A stretch of DNA of 64,000 nucleotides, from assembly GCF_002575655.3 (NCBI RefSeq), contig NC_053037.3, forward strand, positions 443,765,793-443,829,792. The letters run 5' to 3'. Below, piece by piece: positions 10,310-21,027 of the stretch. Position numbers and translations under genes: made by a program. How positions within the stretch are numbered: the first letter of the stretch is position 1; every line of letters begins with the position of its first letter. The notes beneath the pieces were generated by a model. That model saw nothing but the letters and a program-made list of their open reading frames with translations, did not search any database and was not told the DNA's origin. This DNA comes from Aegilops tauschii subsp. strangulata (taxonomy: Eukaryota; Streptophyta; Magnoliopsida; Poales; Poaceae).

Positions 10310-13048
10310 TGTAGCGACCAGACCTCAAATGGTCTGTGCTGCTGTGCACCAGTGTCATCCCTGGATCAGTAATGCTGACACGCACAGTACAAATGGAGGA
10401 TTTATAACAGAGTAGCAATCACACACTTATTACATCGAATATCTTCAAAGAGAATAAGTATGATAAATATGGCTTAAGGCCATCTAAAAACGATAACAGC
10501 GGAAGACTTGGAAGATAAGTGAGTCCATCAACTCCAACGGCATCACTGAGTATAAGACCACGACCTAAGGCACCTCACTCGTCGTCTGAAAAGTCTGCAA
10601 CATGAAACGTTGCAGCCCGAAAACGGGTCAGCACATGGAATATGCTGGCAAAATAACACATAGAGAATAATGAACATGGTAATGCTATACTACATGCATA
10701 TATGGCTGGTGGAAAGCTCTATGGTTACAGTTTTGCGAAAAGCCAATTTTTCCCTAGTGCAAAGGAATAAATTTTATTTAACTATCATGGTGGTTGTGAA
10801 ACATTGAGATGGTTGACAGCATCTCAATCCCAATTAAGTATCATCATTAACCCAACAAAATTAATTAAAGTAACATGGTGATGAGATTCACATGATAATC
10901 CAGGTACTAGATACTCAAATTGTCCATAACCGGGGACACGGCTAACCATGATTAGTTTGTACACTCTGCAGAGGTTTGTGCACTTTTCCCCACAAGACTC
11001 GATCGCCTCCGTTAGATTACTCGCACTACATGGTGTTTGAGTAACGGATGACCGAGACACAGTCTTTCAGAAGTGTTTGCACCTTACGTATGGGTAGACA
11101 GTTACACCTACTTTCCCCTACATCTGCTAGTCTACCACTGTAAGAGTTCACACAACTTAGTCAACTATGCTAGAGCCCATAATAGCTTGCGGCTGCACAC
11201 GGAAGTTTCTAGCATGAATAATCTTATGATCCCTTTGAGCCTGGGTGGCGGTCCAAAAGAAAAACAGGCAATCCTGGAATACCCAGGTACCTCAATCCAC
11301 CCAGATGTGAGTTTTAGTTGCCACCTTAGGTAAACCATTAATTAATAATCTCACATCTGTCTCTCAAACCCAATCCACGTCTACGAGCATAGCATGGCAA
11401 TATAATAGCAACGTAGAAGTAACTCCCAAGGGTTTGATAAATAAAACAGGGCAATAGGTACTACCTCAACTACTTCCCAATACCCACAATTTAATTAGAT
11501 CCTAATCATGCAATGTTTGAGGATTGATCTAATGCAATAAAAACTGGGTATGGAAAGGTATGATCAAAGTGTTACTTGCCTTGCTGATGATCCGCGAAAC
11601 CTAGCGATTCAAAGTAACAAGCGGCGCACTCCGGGTACTCTATCGCAAACAAACAAGCGAACAATAAGTACTCATCTAAATGCACGGGTAAAACTCGAAT
11701 GAAAGATCCAACCAGAAAGTTCAACTTAAGAACTCCGTTTGCAAAAAGAATCAACTCGAACGAAGCAACGAAAGTCAAACGGCGAAAGAAACAAGCTTCG
11801 TTTACTAATCTGGATCTAGGTCAAATTTTACTGTAGCAAAAACTTGTTTGAGTAGGTTAAACAGAAAGAGAATTTCGAGACGAAACTCTAGGCGCTTGAA
11901 TCGCCTGATTCCGATAAACGAGCGAAAAGCTAAACGAAAACGAAGATCCGATCAGAAATCGAGATCTGAAATAACCGCGGAAAAATCAACGAAAAAGAAA
12001 AACTGACGAACGGTTAAAGAACGGACGTTCGTTAACAGAGAAAATCCGACGAACACGTTCGTTAAAACGAACGGGTCGGTGAACGTTCACTAAATAATAA
12101 AACCGAAGAAAATAAACCGATCTAGGGTTTTTTTATAAAAAAACGAACGGTTTTTTTTAGAAAAGCCGGCAAACGGCGGCGGCGGCTCGGTACCTCGTCG
12201 GGGACGGGCTCCGGCGGGGCGGCTTGGGCTCCGGCGAGGGTGGCTTGGGGCGGCGGGGGCTCGGGCGGGGCTCGAGGTGGCGAGGGGGTGGCGAGGGGCG
12301 GCTCCGGCGGGAATGGCGGCGGGCTTCGGGCGGCGGGGCTCCGGGTCCGGCGGGGCTCGGCTCGGGGCGGGTGCGGGTACGGGGTGAAGGGGGGGGGCGG
12401 CGGCGGTATATAAGGAGGGGGGTGCTGCTTGGAGGAGGGGTAAGGCGGCGGCGGCGTGTCCGAGCCGGACACGGCGGCGGCGGGCGGCGTGCGCGCGAGG
12501 GAGACGAAGGGATGGGCCGGCCGCTCGGCTGGGCCTCGGCCCCGTCGGGCGCGGCGCGTTTTTTTTTAACATTCCGCCGAAAAAAATTCATAGAAAAATA
12601 AATAAAAATCCAAAAAAGATAAAACAAATTTTCTCCGTCTAGTTAAAATAATTAGAACAGGGTGAACATTTGTTTGACACAAAATGCAGTTTTGAAAATG
12701 TGCAATATTTTTAATGCAATTAAAATTGCAAATAAAAATCTGGATAAAATCCAATATATGATTTTAATATTTTTCCTCCAATATTTCAATTGTTTTGGAG
12801 AAGTCATATTTTCTCCTCTCATTTATTTTTAACTGAAATATTTTTCTGGAGAGAAAATAATTAAAACCAAAATCCTCGTTTTATTATTTGATAAAATCAA
12901 ATATGAAAAATCGAGAAAATCCCCAACTCTCTCCGAGGGTCCTTGAGTTGCTTAGGATTTATCGAGGATTTGTCAAAATGCAATAAAATATGCTATGCAA
13001 TGAATGATCTATGTATAACATTCCAAATTGAAAATTTGGGATGTTACA
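10310..13048 (-). repeat. 5' LTR of Tekay-like element (2.74 kb, complete)
   Basis: In minus sense it runs from TGTAACATCCC (13048) to GGTCGCTACA (10310). It holds an extremely GC-rich segment (about 12170-12540) next to an AT-rich one (12550-12990). A TATATA lies at the edge of the GC-rich part. Proline-, arginine- and glycine-rich ORFs here are by-products of GC content. Confidence 0.93.
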
Positions 13049-14997
13049 AAATATTAAATGTTAAAGAGTCTTCACATAGTTACATAATTATTCTACTACT
13101 CTTTGATCTTCACTTATATCTTTCAGAGTAGTTTGTCATTTGCTCTAGTGCTTCACTTACATCCTTTTAGAGCACGGCGGTGGTTTTATTTTCAAGAAAT
13201 AGATGAACTCTCATGCTTCACTTATATTATTTTGAGAGTCCTAAACAGCATGGTAATTTTCCTTGGTTATGAATTTAGTCCTAATATGATGGTCATCCAA
13301 GATGGGTATAATAAAAACTTTCATATAAAGTGCATTGAATACTATGAGAAGTTTGATACTTGATGATTGTTTTGAGATATGAAGATGGTGATATTAGAGT
13401 CATGCTAGTGGAGTAGTTGTGAATTTGAGAGATACTTGTGTTAAAGTTTGTGATTCCCGTAGCATGCACGTATGGTGAACCGTTATGTGATGAAGTCGGA
13501 GCATGATTTATTTATTGATTGTCTTCCTTATGAGTGGCGGTCGGGGACGAGCGATGGTCTTTTCCTACCAATCTATCCCCCTAGGAGCATGCGGGTAGTA
13601 CTTTGTTTCGATAACTAATAGATTTTTGCAATAAGTATGTGAGTTCTTTATGACTAATGTTGAGTCCATGGATTATACGTACTCTCACCCTTCCACCATT
13701 GCTAGCCTCTCTAATACCGCGCACCTTTCGCCGGTATCATACACCCACCATATACCTTCCTCAAAACAGCCACCATACCTACCTATTATGGCATTTCCAT
13801 AGCCATTCCGAGATATATTGCCATGCAACTTACATCGTTCTGTTTATTATGACACGCTCCATGATTGTCATATTGCTTTGCATGATCATGTAGTTGACAT
13901 CGTATTTGTGGCAAAGCCACCGTTCATAATTCTTTCATACATGTCACTCATGAGTCATTGAACATCCCAATACACCGCCGGAGGCATTCATATAGAGTCA
14001 TATCTTGTTCTAAGTATTGAGTTGTAATCCTTGAGGTGTAAGTAAATAAAAGTGTGATGATCATCATTATTAGAGCATTGTCCCATGTGAGAAAAGGATG
14101 ATGGAGACTATGATTCCCCCACAAGTCGGGATGAGACTCCGGACGAAAAAAAATTAAAAAAAGAGGCCATAAAAAAAATGAGAAAAGGCCCAAATAAAAA
14201 AATAAAAAATGAGAGAAAAAGAGAGAAGGGACAATGCTACTATCCTTTTACCACACTTGTGCTTCAAAGTAGCACCATGATCTTCATGATAGAGAGTCTC
14301 CTATGTTGTCCCTTTCATATACTAGTGGGAATTTTACATTATAGAAATTGGCTTGTATATTCCAATGATGGGCTTCCTCAAATTGCCCTAGGTCTTCGTG
14401 ACCAAGCGAGTTGGATGCACACCCACTTAGTTTCTTTCGTTGAGCTTTCATACACTTATAGCTCTAGTGCATCCGTTGCATGGCAATCCCTACTCACTCA
14501 CATTGATATCTATTGATGGGCATCTCCATAGCCCGTTGATATGCCTAGTTGATGTGAGACTATCTTCTCCTTTTTTGTCTTCTCCACAACCACCATTCTA
14601 TTCCACCTATAGTGCTATGTCCATGGCTCACGCTCATGTATTGCGTGAAGATTGAAAAAGTTTGAGAACATCAAAAGTATGAAACAATTGCTTGGCTTGT
14701 CATCGGGGTTGTGCATGATTTAAATATTTTGTGTGATGAAGATAGAGCATAGCCAGACTATATGATTTTGTAGGGATAGCTTGCTTTGGCCATGTTATTT
14801 TGAGAAGACATGATTGCTTTGTTAGTATGCTTGAAGTATTATTGTTTTCATGTCAATATTAAAATTTTATCTTGAATCTTTCGGATCTGAATATTCTTGC
14901 CACAATAAAGAGAATTACATTTAGGAATATGCTAGGTAGCATTCCACATCAAAAATTCTGTTTTTATCATTTATCTACTCGAGGATGAGCAGGAATT
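13049..14997 (+). other. Right internal region of outer Athila-type element
   Basis: Non-coding sequence of the outer element that resumes after the nested insertion. Between 13108 and 13240 the phrase CTTCACTTATAT plus a GAGAGT/AGAGCA tail recurs three times with variation. There is no sustained ORF, and no pol remnant is recognisable. Confidence 0.65.
14144..14229 (+). repeat. Purine-rich, A-rich tract
   Basis: About 85 bases almost entirely of A and G with runs of five to eight A (GAAAAAAAATTAAAAAAAG and similar), in the 3' internal region of the outer element. Confidence 0.8.
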
Positions 14998-15011
14998 AAG
15001 CTTGGGGATGT
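14998..15011 (+). other. Polypurine tract of outer element
   Basis: AAGCTTGGGGATGT directly precedes the 3' LTR. The tract is almost identical to that of the other Athila-type element at 43697-43710 (minus strand). Confidence 0.8.
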
Positions 15012-15379
15012 TGATACGTCTCCAACATATCTATAATTTTTGATTGTTCCATGCTATTATATATTCTGTTTTGGATGTTTAATGGGCTTATTTATACACT
15101 TTTATATTATTTTTGGGACTAACCTATTAACCGGAGGCCCAACCCAAATTGTTGTTTTCTTGCCTATTTCAGTGTTTCGAAGAAAAGGAATATCAACGGA
15201 GTCCAAACGGAATGAAACCTTCTGGAGAGTTATTTTTGGAACGGAAGCAATCCAGGAGACTTGGAGTACACGTCAGGGAAGCTTCGAGGTGGCCACGAGG
15301 CAGGGAGGCGCGCCTGCCCCCTGGGTGCGCCCCCACCCTTGTGGGCCCCTCGTGGCTCCCCTGGCCGACTTCTTTCGCC

Positions 15380-15387
15380 TATATATA
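15380..15387 (+). promoter_or_regulatory. LTR TATA box
   Basis: TATATATA within CGCCTATATATATCC, in sense orientation inside the 3' LTR. It is the only strong TATA candidate there. Confidence 0.55.
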
Positions 15388-15607
15388 TCCATATACCCTA
15401 AAAACATCGGGGAGCAGAATAGATCGGGAGTTCCACCGCCGCAAGCCTCTGTAGCCACCAAAAACCAATCGGGACCCTATTCCGGCACCCTGCCGGAGGG
15501 GGGATCCCTAATCGGTGGCCATCTTCATCATCCCGGCGCTCTTCGTGACGAGGAGGGAGTAGTTCACCCTCGGGGCTGAGGGTATGTACCAGTAGCTATG
15601 TGTTTGA

Positions 15608-15611
15608 TCTC

Positions 15612-15645
<34 letters not shown>
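15608..15645 (+). repeat. (CT)n microsatellite
   Basis: A run of CT dinucleotides with one TAT interruption near its left end, inside the LTR. Confidence 0.95.
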
Positions 15646-15648
<3 letters not shown>

Positions 15649-16724
15649 TTCTTGATTTGGTAAGATCTTGATGTATCGCGAGCTTTGCTATTATAGTTGG
15701 ATCTTATGATGTTTCTCCCCCTCTACTCTCTTTTAATGGATTGAGTTTTACCTTTGAAGTTATCTTATCGGATTGAGTCTTTAAAGATTTGAGATCACTT
15801 GATGTATGTCTTGCATGTGCTTATATGTGGTGACAATGGGATATCACGTGATCTACTTGATGTATGTTTTGGTGATCAAGTTGCGGGTTCTGTGACCTTG
15901 TGAACTTATGCATAGGGGTTGGCACATGTTTTCATCTTGACTCTCCGGTAGAAACTTTGGGGCACTCTTTGAAGTACTTTGTGTTGGTTTGAATAGATGA
16001 ATCTGAGATTGTTTGATGCATATCGTATAATCATACGCAAGGATACTTGAGGTGACATTGGAGTATCTAGGTGACATTCGGGTTTTGGTTGATTTGTGTC
16101 TTAAGGTGTTATTCTAGTACGAACTCTATGATAGATCGAATGGAAAGAATAGCTTCGTGTTATTTTACTACGGACCCTTGAATAGATCGATCAGAAAGGA
16201 CAAATTTGAGGTGGTTTCGTACCCTACAATAATCTCTTCGTTTGTTCTCCGCTATTAGTTACTTTGGAGTGACTCCTTGTTGCATGTTGAGGGATAGTTA
16301 TATGATCCAATTATGTTATTATTGTTGAGAGAACTTGCACTAGTGAAAGTATGAACCATAGGCCTTGTTTCCTAGCATTGCAATACCGTTTACGCTCACT
16401 TTTATCATTAGTTACCTTGCTGTTTTTATAATTTCAGATTACAAAAACCTATATCTACCATCCATATTGCACTTGTATCACCATCTCTTTGCCGAACTAG
16501 TGCACCTATAAAATTTACCATTGTATTGGGTGTGTTGGGGACACAAGAGACTCTTTGTTATTTGGTTGCAGGGTTGCTTGAGAGAGACCATCTTCATCCT
16601 ACGCCTCCCACGGATTGATAAACCTTAGGTCATCCACTTGAGGGAAATTTGCTACTGTCCTACAAACCTCTGCACTTGGAGGCCTAACAACGTCTACAAG
16701 AAGAAGGTTGCGTAGTAGACATCA

Positions 16725-16767
16725 CCTCACTCACTCCTCCCTCGCCTCATTTGCTCAGCGGAGCGAC
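16725..16767. other. Short host remnant between two elements, with target duplication GCGAC
   Basis: A 43-base C-rich stretch between the Athila-type 3' LTR and the Fatima-like LTR. Its last five bases, GCGAC (16763-16767), recur at 39557-39561 on the far side of the Fatima-like element. Removing that element joins this stretch to 39562, where the C-rich style continues. Confidence 0.85.
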
Positions 16768-17236
16768 TGTCGGTGTCAAAACCGGCGGATCTCGGGTAGG
16801 GGGTCCCGAACTGTGAGTCTAAGGCGGATGGTAACAGGAGGCGGGGGACACGATGTTTACCTAGGTTCGGGCCCTCTCGATGGAGGTAATACCCTACTTC
16901 CTGCTTGATTGATCTTGATGATATGAGTATTACAAGAGTTGATCTACCACGAGATCGTAGAGGCTATACCCTAGAAGCTAGCCTATGGTATGATTGTTGT
17001 TGTCCTATGGACTAAACCCTCTAGTTTATATGGACACCGGAGGGGGCTAGGGTTACACAGAGTCGGTTACAAGGGAGGAGATCTACATATCCGTATTGCC
17101 AAGCTTGCCTTGCACGCCAAGGAGAGTCCCATCCGGACACGGGACGAAGTCTTCAATCTTGTATCTTATAGTCCAACAGTCCGGCCAAAGGATATAGTCC
17201 GGCTGTCCGAGGACCCCCTAATCCAGGACTCCCTCA
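16768..17236 (-). repeat. 3' LTR of Fatima-like element
   Basis: 469 bases, TGTCGGTGTCAAAACCGG to CCAGGACTCCCTCA on the plus strand. The left arm of the inverted repeat around its TATA box is mutated (CCCTCTAGT at 17027-17035; right arm intact at 17046-17054). Confidence 0.95.
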
Positions 17237-17250
17237 GTAGCCCCTGAACC
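17237..17250 (-). other. Polypurine tract of Fatima-like element
   Basis: Minus-strand GGTTCAGGGGCTAC abuts the 3' LTR start TGAGGG. Copies of its core recur inside the element, including in an intron of the antisense gene (33618-33630). Confidence 0.7.
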
Positions 17251-17668
17251 AGGATTCAATAACGATGAGTCCGGCGCGCATATTGTCTTTGGCATTGCAA
17301 GGCAGGTTCCTTCTCCGAATACTCCATAGAAGATTTTGAACACGAGGATAGTGTCCGGCTCTGCGAAAAAAATTCCACATACCATCGTAGAGAGAATAAT
17401 ATTTCCACAAATCTAATCTGCTGACAACTTTTCATAACTTGACGTAATGCCGTGGTCTGGTCATGACGAACCGTTTTTCCGAGCCTGCCACTGCACGTGT
17501 TGCGAGGCGGTTTCATTGGCATGTCCTGCCGAAGCAGAGATCGCGTCCCTTTTTTCACGGGATTCTCATCAATACGGGTGTGGGTAACCCAATCATGCCT
17601 GTTGGCATGACTCCTCGATTTTAGGCAGGTTCCAAACGGCCACGCGGAGGACGCTTGATATTCACCCT
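17251..17668. other. Spacer between polypurine tract and antisense gene promoter
   Basis: About 420 bases without a convincing ORF. A 150-codon minus-strand frame (17256-17708) shows no recognisable domain and is probably chance. The region is the upstream side of the antisense gene. Confidence 0.5.
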
Positions 17669-17678
17669 CTTTATAAAG
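17669..17678 (+). promoter_or_regulatory. Candidate promoter of the antisense gene (TATA box)
   Basis: TATAAAG (17672-17678) inside the perfect palindrome CTTTATAAAG, itself flanked by CCC and GGG. It lies about 100 bases upstream of the antisense ATG at 17774 and points towards it. Inference from position and sequence only. Confidence 0.55.
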
Positions 17679-17773
17679 GGGCCAAGGCCTGTCCCTTTCT
17701 TCTCGCACTCAATCGAATCCTACCTTGAGTTCCAACACCCAAGGCTCAGGCTAGGCGCTTTGGACCTTCAGTC

Positions 17774-19237
17774 ATGTCCGGATCCAACCTTCAAGGTCGG
17801 TGGATGCCCTCCTCTGTCACAGAGGAGGACATCAAGAAGCTGAGAGAAGCCAGGTATCTGACCGCCGAAATCGCGCACAGGCTGCTCGCTCGAGGGCAGG
17901 TCATCCCCACTCCCGAAACCCAACGAGAGTGTCGTATTTATTTCCCACTTCCTCCGAGGGCTAGGCTTTAGTCTTGATCCCTTCGTCAGAGGGCTTATGT
18001 TCTACTACGGGCTCGATTTCCATGATCTGGCTCCGGATTCCATCCTTCACATCTCGTCGTTCATCGTTGTGTGTGAAGCCTTCCTCCGCATTACCCCACA
18101 CTTCGGCTTATGGCTCAAGACCTTCAATGTGAAGCCGAAGATGATTGAGGGGCGACACGCAGAGTGCGGAGGCGCCATAATAAACAAAGGCGCCGATGCT
18201 CCATGGCCAAAGGGTTCCTTCCCGGAGACATCCAAGTTATGGCAGTGGGAGTGGTTTTACATCACCGCTCCCCGAAGCGCTAAGTGGGTAGCTGCCCCGC
18301 CTTCTGTCCGGGCCCCCCGCCACAATTGGCGTCATAGGTCAACAAAGGGCTGGACTGGGGGCCAGCTAATGATGTGCCAACGTTGCAGAGCCGCATTCGA
18401 GATCTCTTCATGGGAGATGTCAGCCTTGTCAAGGTAATGCAAGTCATGCTAGTTCGTCGGGTCCTGCCATGCCAACGTCGACCTCTCCGTATGTGGGAGT
18501 TCAACCCGGAAGGACCGCGAACAATTCAGCAATTCTTCGGCGCGACGCTCGAAGAGATGTATGGATTGTTCTTCGGATCACGAATAAAGTGTCCGGACAC
18601 CACCGAGGATGCCGGTGTGAACTGCAATCATCCAGACACCCAAGTAAGTAATTCCGCGGCCGAACATGTTGTCTTTTAATTTACCACAACATCATTCTAA
18701 AAAGTCGCCTTTTGACCAGGGCTGGATAAAAAAGGCGAAGATGATCAGGTGTTCGGCCCCCCTTCCCGAGGGCTCACCGGATCCTATACTAGCCAGGATG
18801 CTCGAGCTTGCGCCTTATCAAGCGCCATCAGGGGAAGATAAAGGGAGGAACAAAGAAGCCGAAAGCGAGCCTCACTCATTATTCATCCAAACCGGGGGAA
18901 TTAGTGCCTCCGCGAAGGAGGATAACCGGGGAGAAGAATCTAAAATTCCCTCTCCCCAAGGAAGGAAGAGGGTCGCCTCTGAAGACTTGAAAACATTGGT
19001 TTTCAAACGAGGGAAGAAACCTTTGTCAAAGGGCCCTACCCCGGAGGGCATCCTTACCGCACAGTACCCGCAAGGGGGCCAGCCCTCCACCGAGCTGTAA
19101 GTAAACAAAAGTACTTTATAGTAAATATACCCTGCTTCATTTTTGATAACAATAACCGAGACGTACGTCTTGTAGTTCCGATCGTAGCCCTTCTCGACAA
19201 AGTTCGTCTTCGGGGGATCTTCTTCCGAAGATGATGG
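17774..19237 (+). pseudogene. Antisense spliced gene of Fatima-like element, exons 1-3 (5' part), interrupted by Tat element
   Basis: Exon 1 (17774-18643) starts MSGSNLQGRWMPSSVTEEDI and contains a domain like the one annotated in plant gypsy elements as putative gypsy-type transposon (Pfam Transposase_28): FSLDPFVRGLMFYYGLDFHD, ISSFIVVCEAFLRI. Two single-base frameshifts are present, near 17922 and between about 18310 and 18370. A donor GTAAGT at 18644 and acceptor at 18719 bound intron 1. Exon 2 (18720-19096) encodes WIKKAKMIRCSAPLPEG and a basic disordered tail; donor GTAAGT at 19097, acceptor ending 19175. Exon 3 begins at 19176 and is cut at 19237 by the Tat element; it resumes at 33236 in frame. 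The molecular role is unknown. Confidence 0.75.
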
Positions 19238-20446
19238 TGTCGGGTGGTTGGTGCGACATATGCCAAGGGATGGCTTATCATTGTGGGAGCCAATAGAACG
19301 TCGCCGGTGCTTGGAAACGGGATGAGGCGAAGACATGCACGCCGGCGAATCTTACCCAGGTTCGGGGCTCTCCGAGGAGATAACACCCCTAGTCCTGCTC
19401 TGCGGGGTCTTCGCATGATCACTAGATCGGTAAAAGGTAGCTACAATCGCTCCTAGAGCTGTTGAGATCAAGGGAGAAGAAGAACAAGGCTAGCTCTTGC
19501 TTCTCTCTATCTATGGTGTGTGTGCTATGCTTAGAGGGCAACTCTATGCTCAGAGGCCAACTATGCTTGGGTGCGAACCCTTTGCATGGGTGCTCCGGGG
19601 GGTTTATATAGGCCTACCCCCCGGGGGTACAATGGTAATCCGGCTGGGCTCTGGCCCCAGCCGTCAGCGTCTACGCTCGCCGGCTTCTCCGCCGGCTGCT
19701 GGGTCCCGCTGGCTGGTGGGTCCCGCCGGCTGCCGGCTACTCGGTCGACAGGCCGGCCCCACCGCATAGGGTCTTGTCGGCGGCTGCTTACTGTAGCCTC
19801 GCCTGTGATGACGAGGGCTTTGTCGAGGTAAGCGTGGCTACAGTGGGCCGCCTCGGGGGCTATCACTGTAGCCTCACCTCGTCTTGTCTCCTTAATGGGG
19901 CTCCTGCTTCGAGGAAGGGAGTAGCCGGCTTCTGGAGGCCGGCTACGCTCTTGGCCGACTGGGAAAGGCCGGGCCGCCTTCACGCCTCTCTCTGGCCGAA
20001 GGGGCCCGCCGCCCGTGGGCCGTATGGGAGTGGGTCGTGGGTGACATCGAGGCCAACATGGCCACAGTGCCGAGCCGCACGGGAGACGTCCGTCCCGTAC
20101 GGCCTCCTGTAGCCACGCCCGCCTCGGTCTTCGGGGGTAGTGGGCCGCACTGTGGCCACACCCCGTCACGTCGCCGTTATGTGGGAGTGGTTTGGAGTGG
20201 TTGTGTTCTCGGCCGGCTCCTTGGAGTCGGTGTCCTTCTTGGCCGGCTACCTGGAGTCGGCCACCCCGTAGTCGTCCTGGGGAGGAGTTGGTGAGGCTGG
20301 GTCGCCTTCCGGGAGTCGGCTTTAGTGGTAGCCGGCCAGGGAAGGCGGCCCAATGCTCGGAGTGCTTGGAGGCCTGAAGGCCTGATAATTTTTTCAGAAG
20401 AACCAGGGGCAGTCGGTTAGGCTACCCGTGGCCATTTACTCCGACA
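19238..20446 (-). repeat. 3' LTR of Tat element
   Basis: 1209 bases, TGTCGGGTGGTTGG to CCGACA on the plus strand; equal in length to the other LTR. It contains TATATAAA (minus, 19603-19610) in an inverted-repeat loop. The reverse complement begins TGTCGGAGTAAATGG. Confidence 0.95.
19595..19624 (-). promoter_or_regulatory. LTR core promoter: TATA box in the loop of an inverted repeat
   Basis: CCGGGGGG (19595-19602) and CCCCCCGG (19617-19624) are inverted copies flanking TTTATATA (minus TATATAAA). The same structure is at 32379-32408 in the 5' LTR. Confidence 0.65.
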
Positions 20447-20460
20447 GTAGTCCCCGAAGC
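20447..20460 (-). other. Polypurine tract of Tat element
   Basis: Minus-strand GCTTCGGGGACTAC directly abuts the 3' LTR. The core CGGGGACT recurs at several internal sites of the element. Confidence 0.7.
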
Positions 20461-21027
20461 TGATTGGGCTTCGAGGTGGAGTGGGGTTTGAGAAGCTCGA
20501 TCAACTTCCTATCGTGACAAGCCGGCAGCTGGGAGCCGGCCTTAGTCAGGCGCGCCGCCTGAGTCGAAATCTTCTGGAGTTGGAGGGCGGGAACTCGCTG
20601 GCACGTGCACCAGGCCACGGACCGGCCACGGGCCGTCGGCGAGCCACGTGGCCGGAAAGATTGCCAGCCCACGCGCGTGACGGGACGTCGCCGCAGGGAG
20701 GGGGCCCGCCACGTCCGCGCCCCGGCCCAGGCGCGGATCCTTTGTATCCCGAAACCGCCCGCACGTTCCGTGCGGTAGTTTCGGCTCGCATTTACGCGCA
20801 ATAATCGCGAGACGTGGGGGGAGTGGGCGCAGTTAATCCCACGTCCCCCCCCCCACGTCCGGCCTCTTCGGCCTCGTGAGGCTATAAGTAGGGGGAGGTG
20901 GAGGGCGGCAGGCCCTCGCACGCTCTTCCTACTTCCACTGTCTTCTTCCCTCGCTCGTTCCCGCGACAGTGCCTTGCCGCCGCGCTCTTCCACCGCACGC
21001 TCCTCCGTCGCCGTGCTAGCTCTCGCC
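20461..21027 (+). promoter_or_regulatory. Upstream region and candidate promoter of the antisense gene
   Basis: GC-rich, no convincing ORF in either strand. TATAAGTA at 20883-20890 lies 145 bases before the antisense ATG (21028) and is followed by a pyrimidine-rich leader (CTCTTCCTACTTCC), which fits a plant 5' UTR. Promoter function is inferred. Confidence 0.5.

Larger units (their letters stand above)
2378..13048 (-). mobile_element. Chromodomain Ty3/gypsy retrotransposon (Tekay-like), nested, one end deleted
   Basis: Minus-strand element with a complete 5' LTR (10310-13048), an initiator-Met-type primer site, an extra ORF upstream of gag, one continuous gag-pol frame (9269 down to 4881), a polypurine tract and a 3' LTR lacking its last ~248 bases. 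The C-terminal chromodomain and gag-pol order place it among chromoviruses. No target duplication is seen: the right flank is aaata and the left flank ggaag, because the left junction was deleted. The LTR pair shows roughly 32 substitutions over 2.49 kb by eye (about 1.3%) plus indels in homopolymers, younger than its host element. Confidence 0.9.
1..16724 (+). mobile_element. Athila-lineage gypsy LTR retrotransposon (Sabrina/WHAM type), left end outside window
   Basis: The sequence shows a partial 5' LTR, an Athila-type primer site at 757-774, a short acidic ORF, a polypurine tract at 14998-15011 and a complete 3' LTR at 15012-16724, all in plus orientation. About 3.6 kb of internal sequence is visible and holds no gag, protease, reverse transcriptase or integrase, so the element looks non-autonomous. 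It is interrupted by another gypsy element at 2378-13048. The right flanking bases are cctca (16725-16729); the matching left duplication lies outside the window. Family name is from memory and tentative. Confidence 0.85.
15012..16724 (+). repeat. 3' LTR of outer Athila-type element (1.71 kb)
   Basis: It starts TGATACGTCTCC and ends GACATCA, so it has TG/CA termini. The last 746 bases match the 5' LTR fragment at 1-746. It contains a TATA box and a CT microsatellite. Confidence 0.95.
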
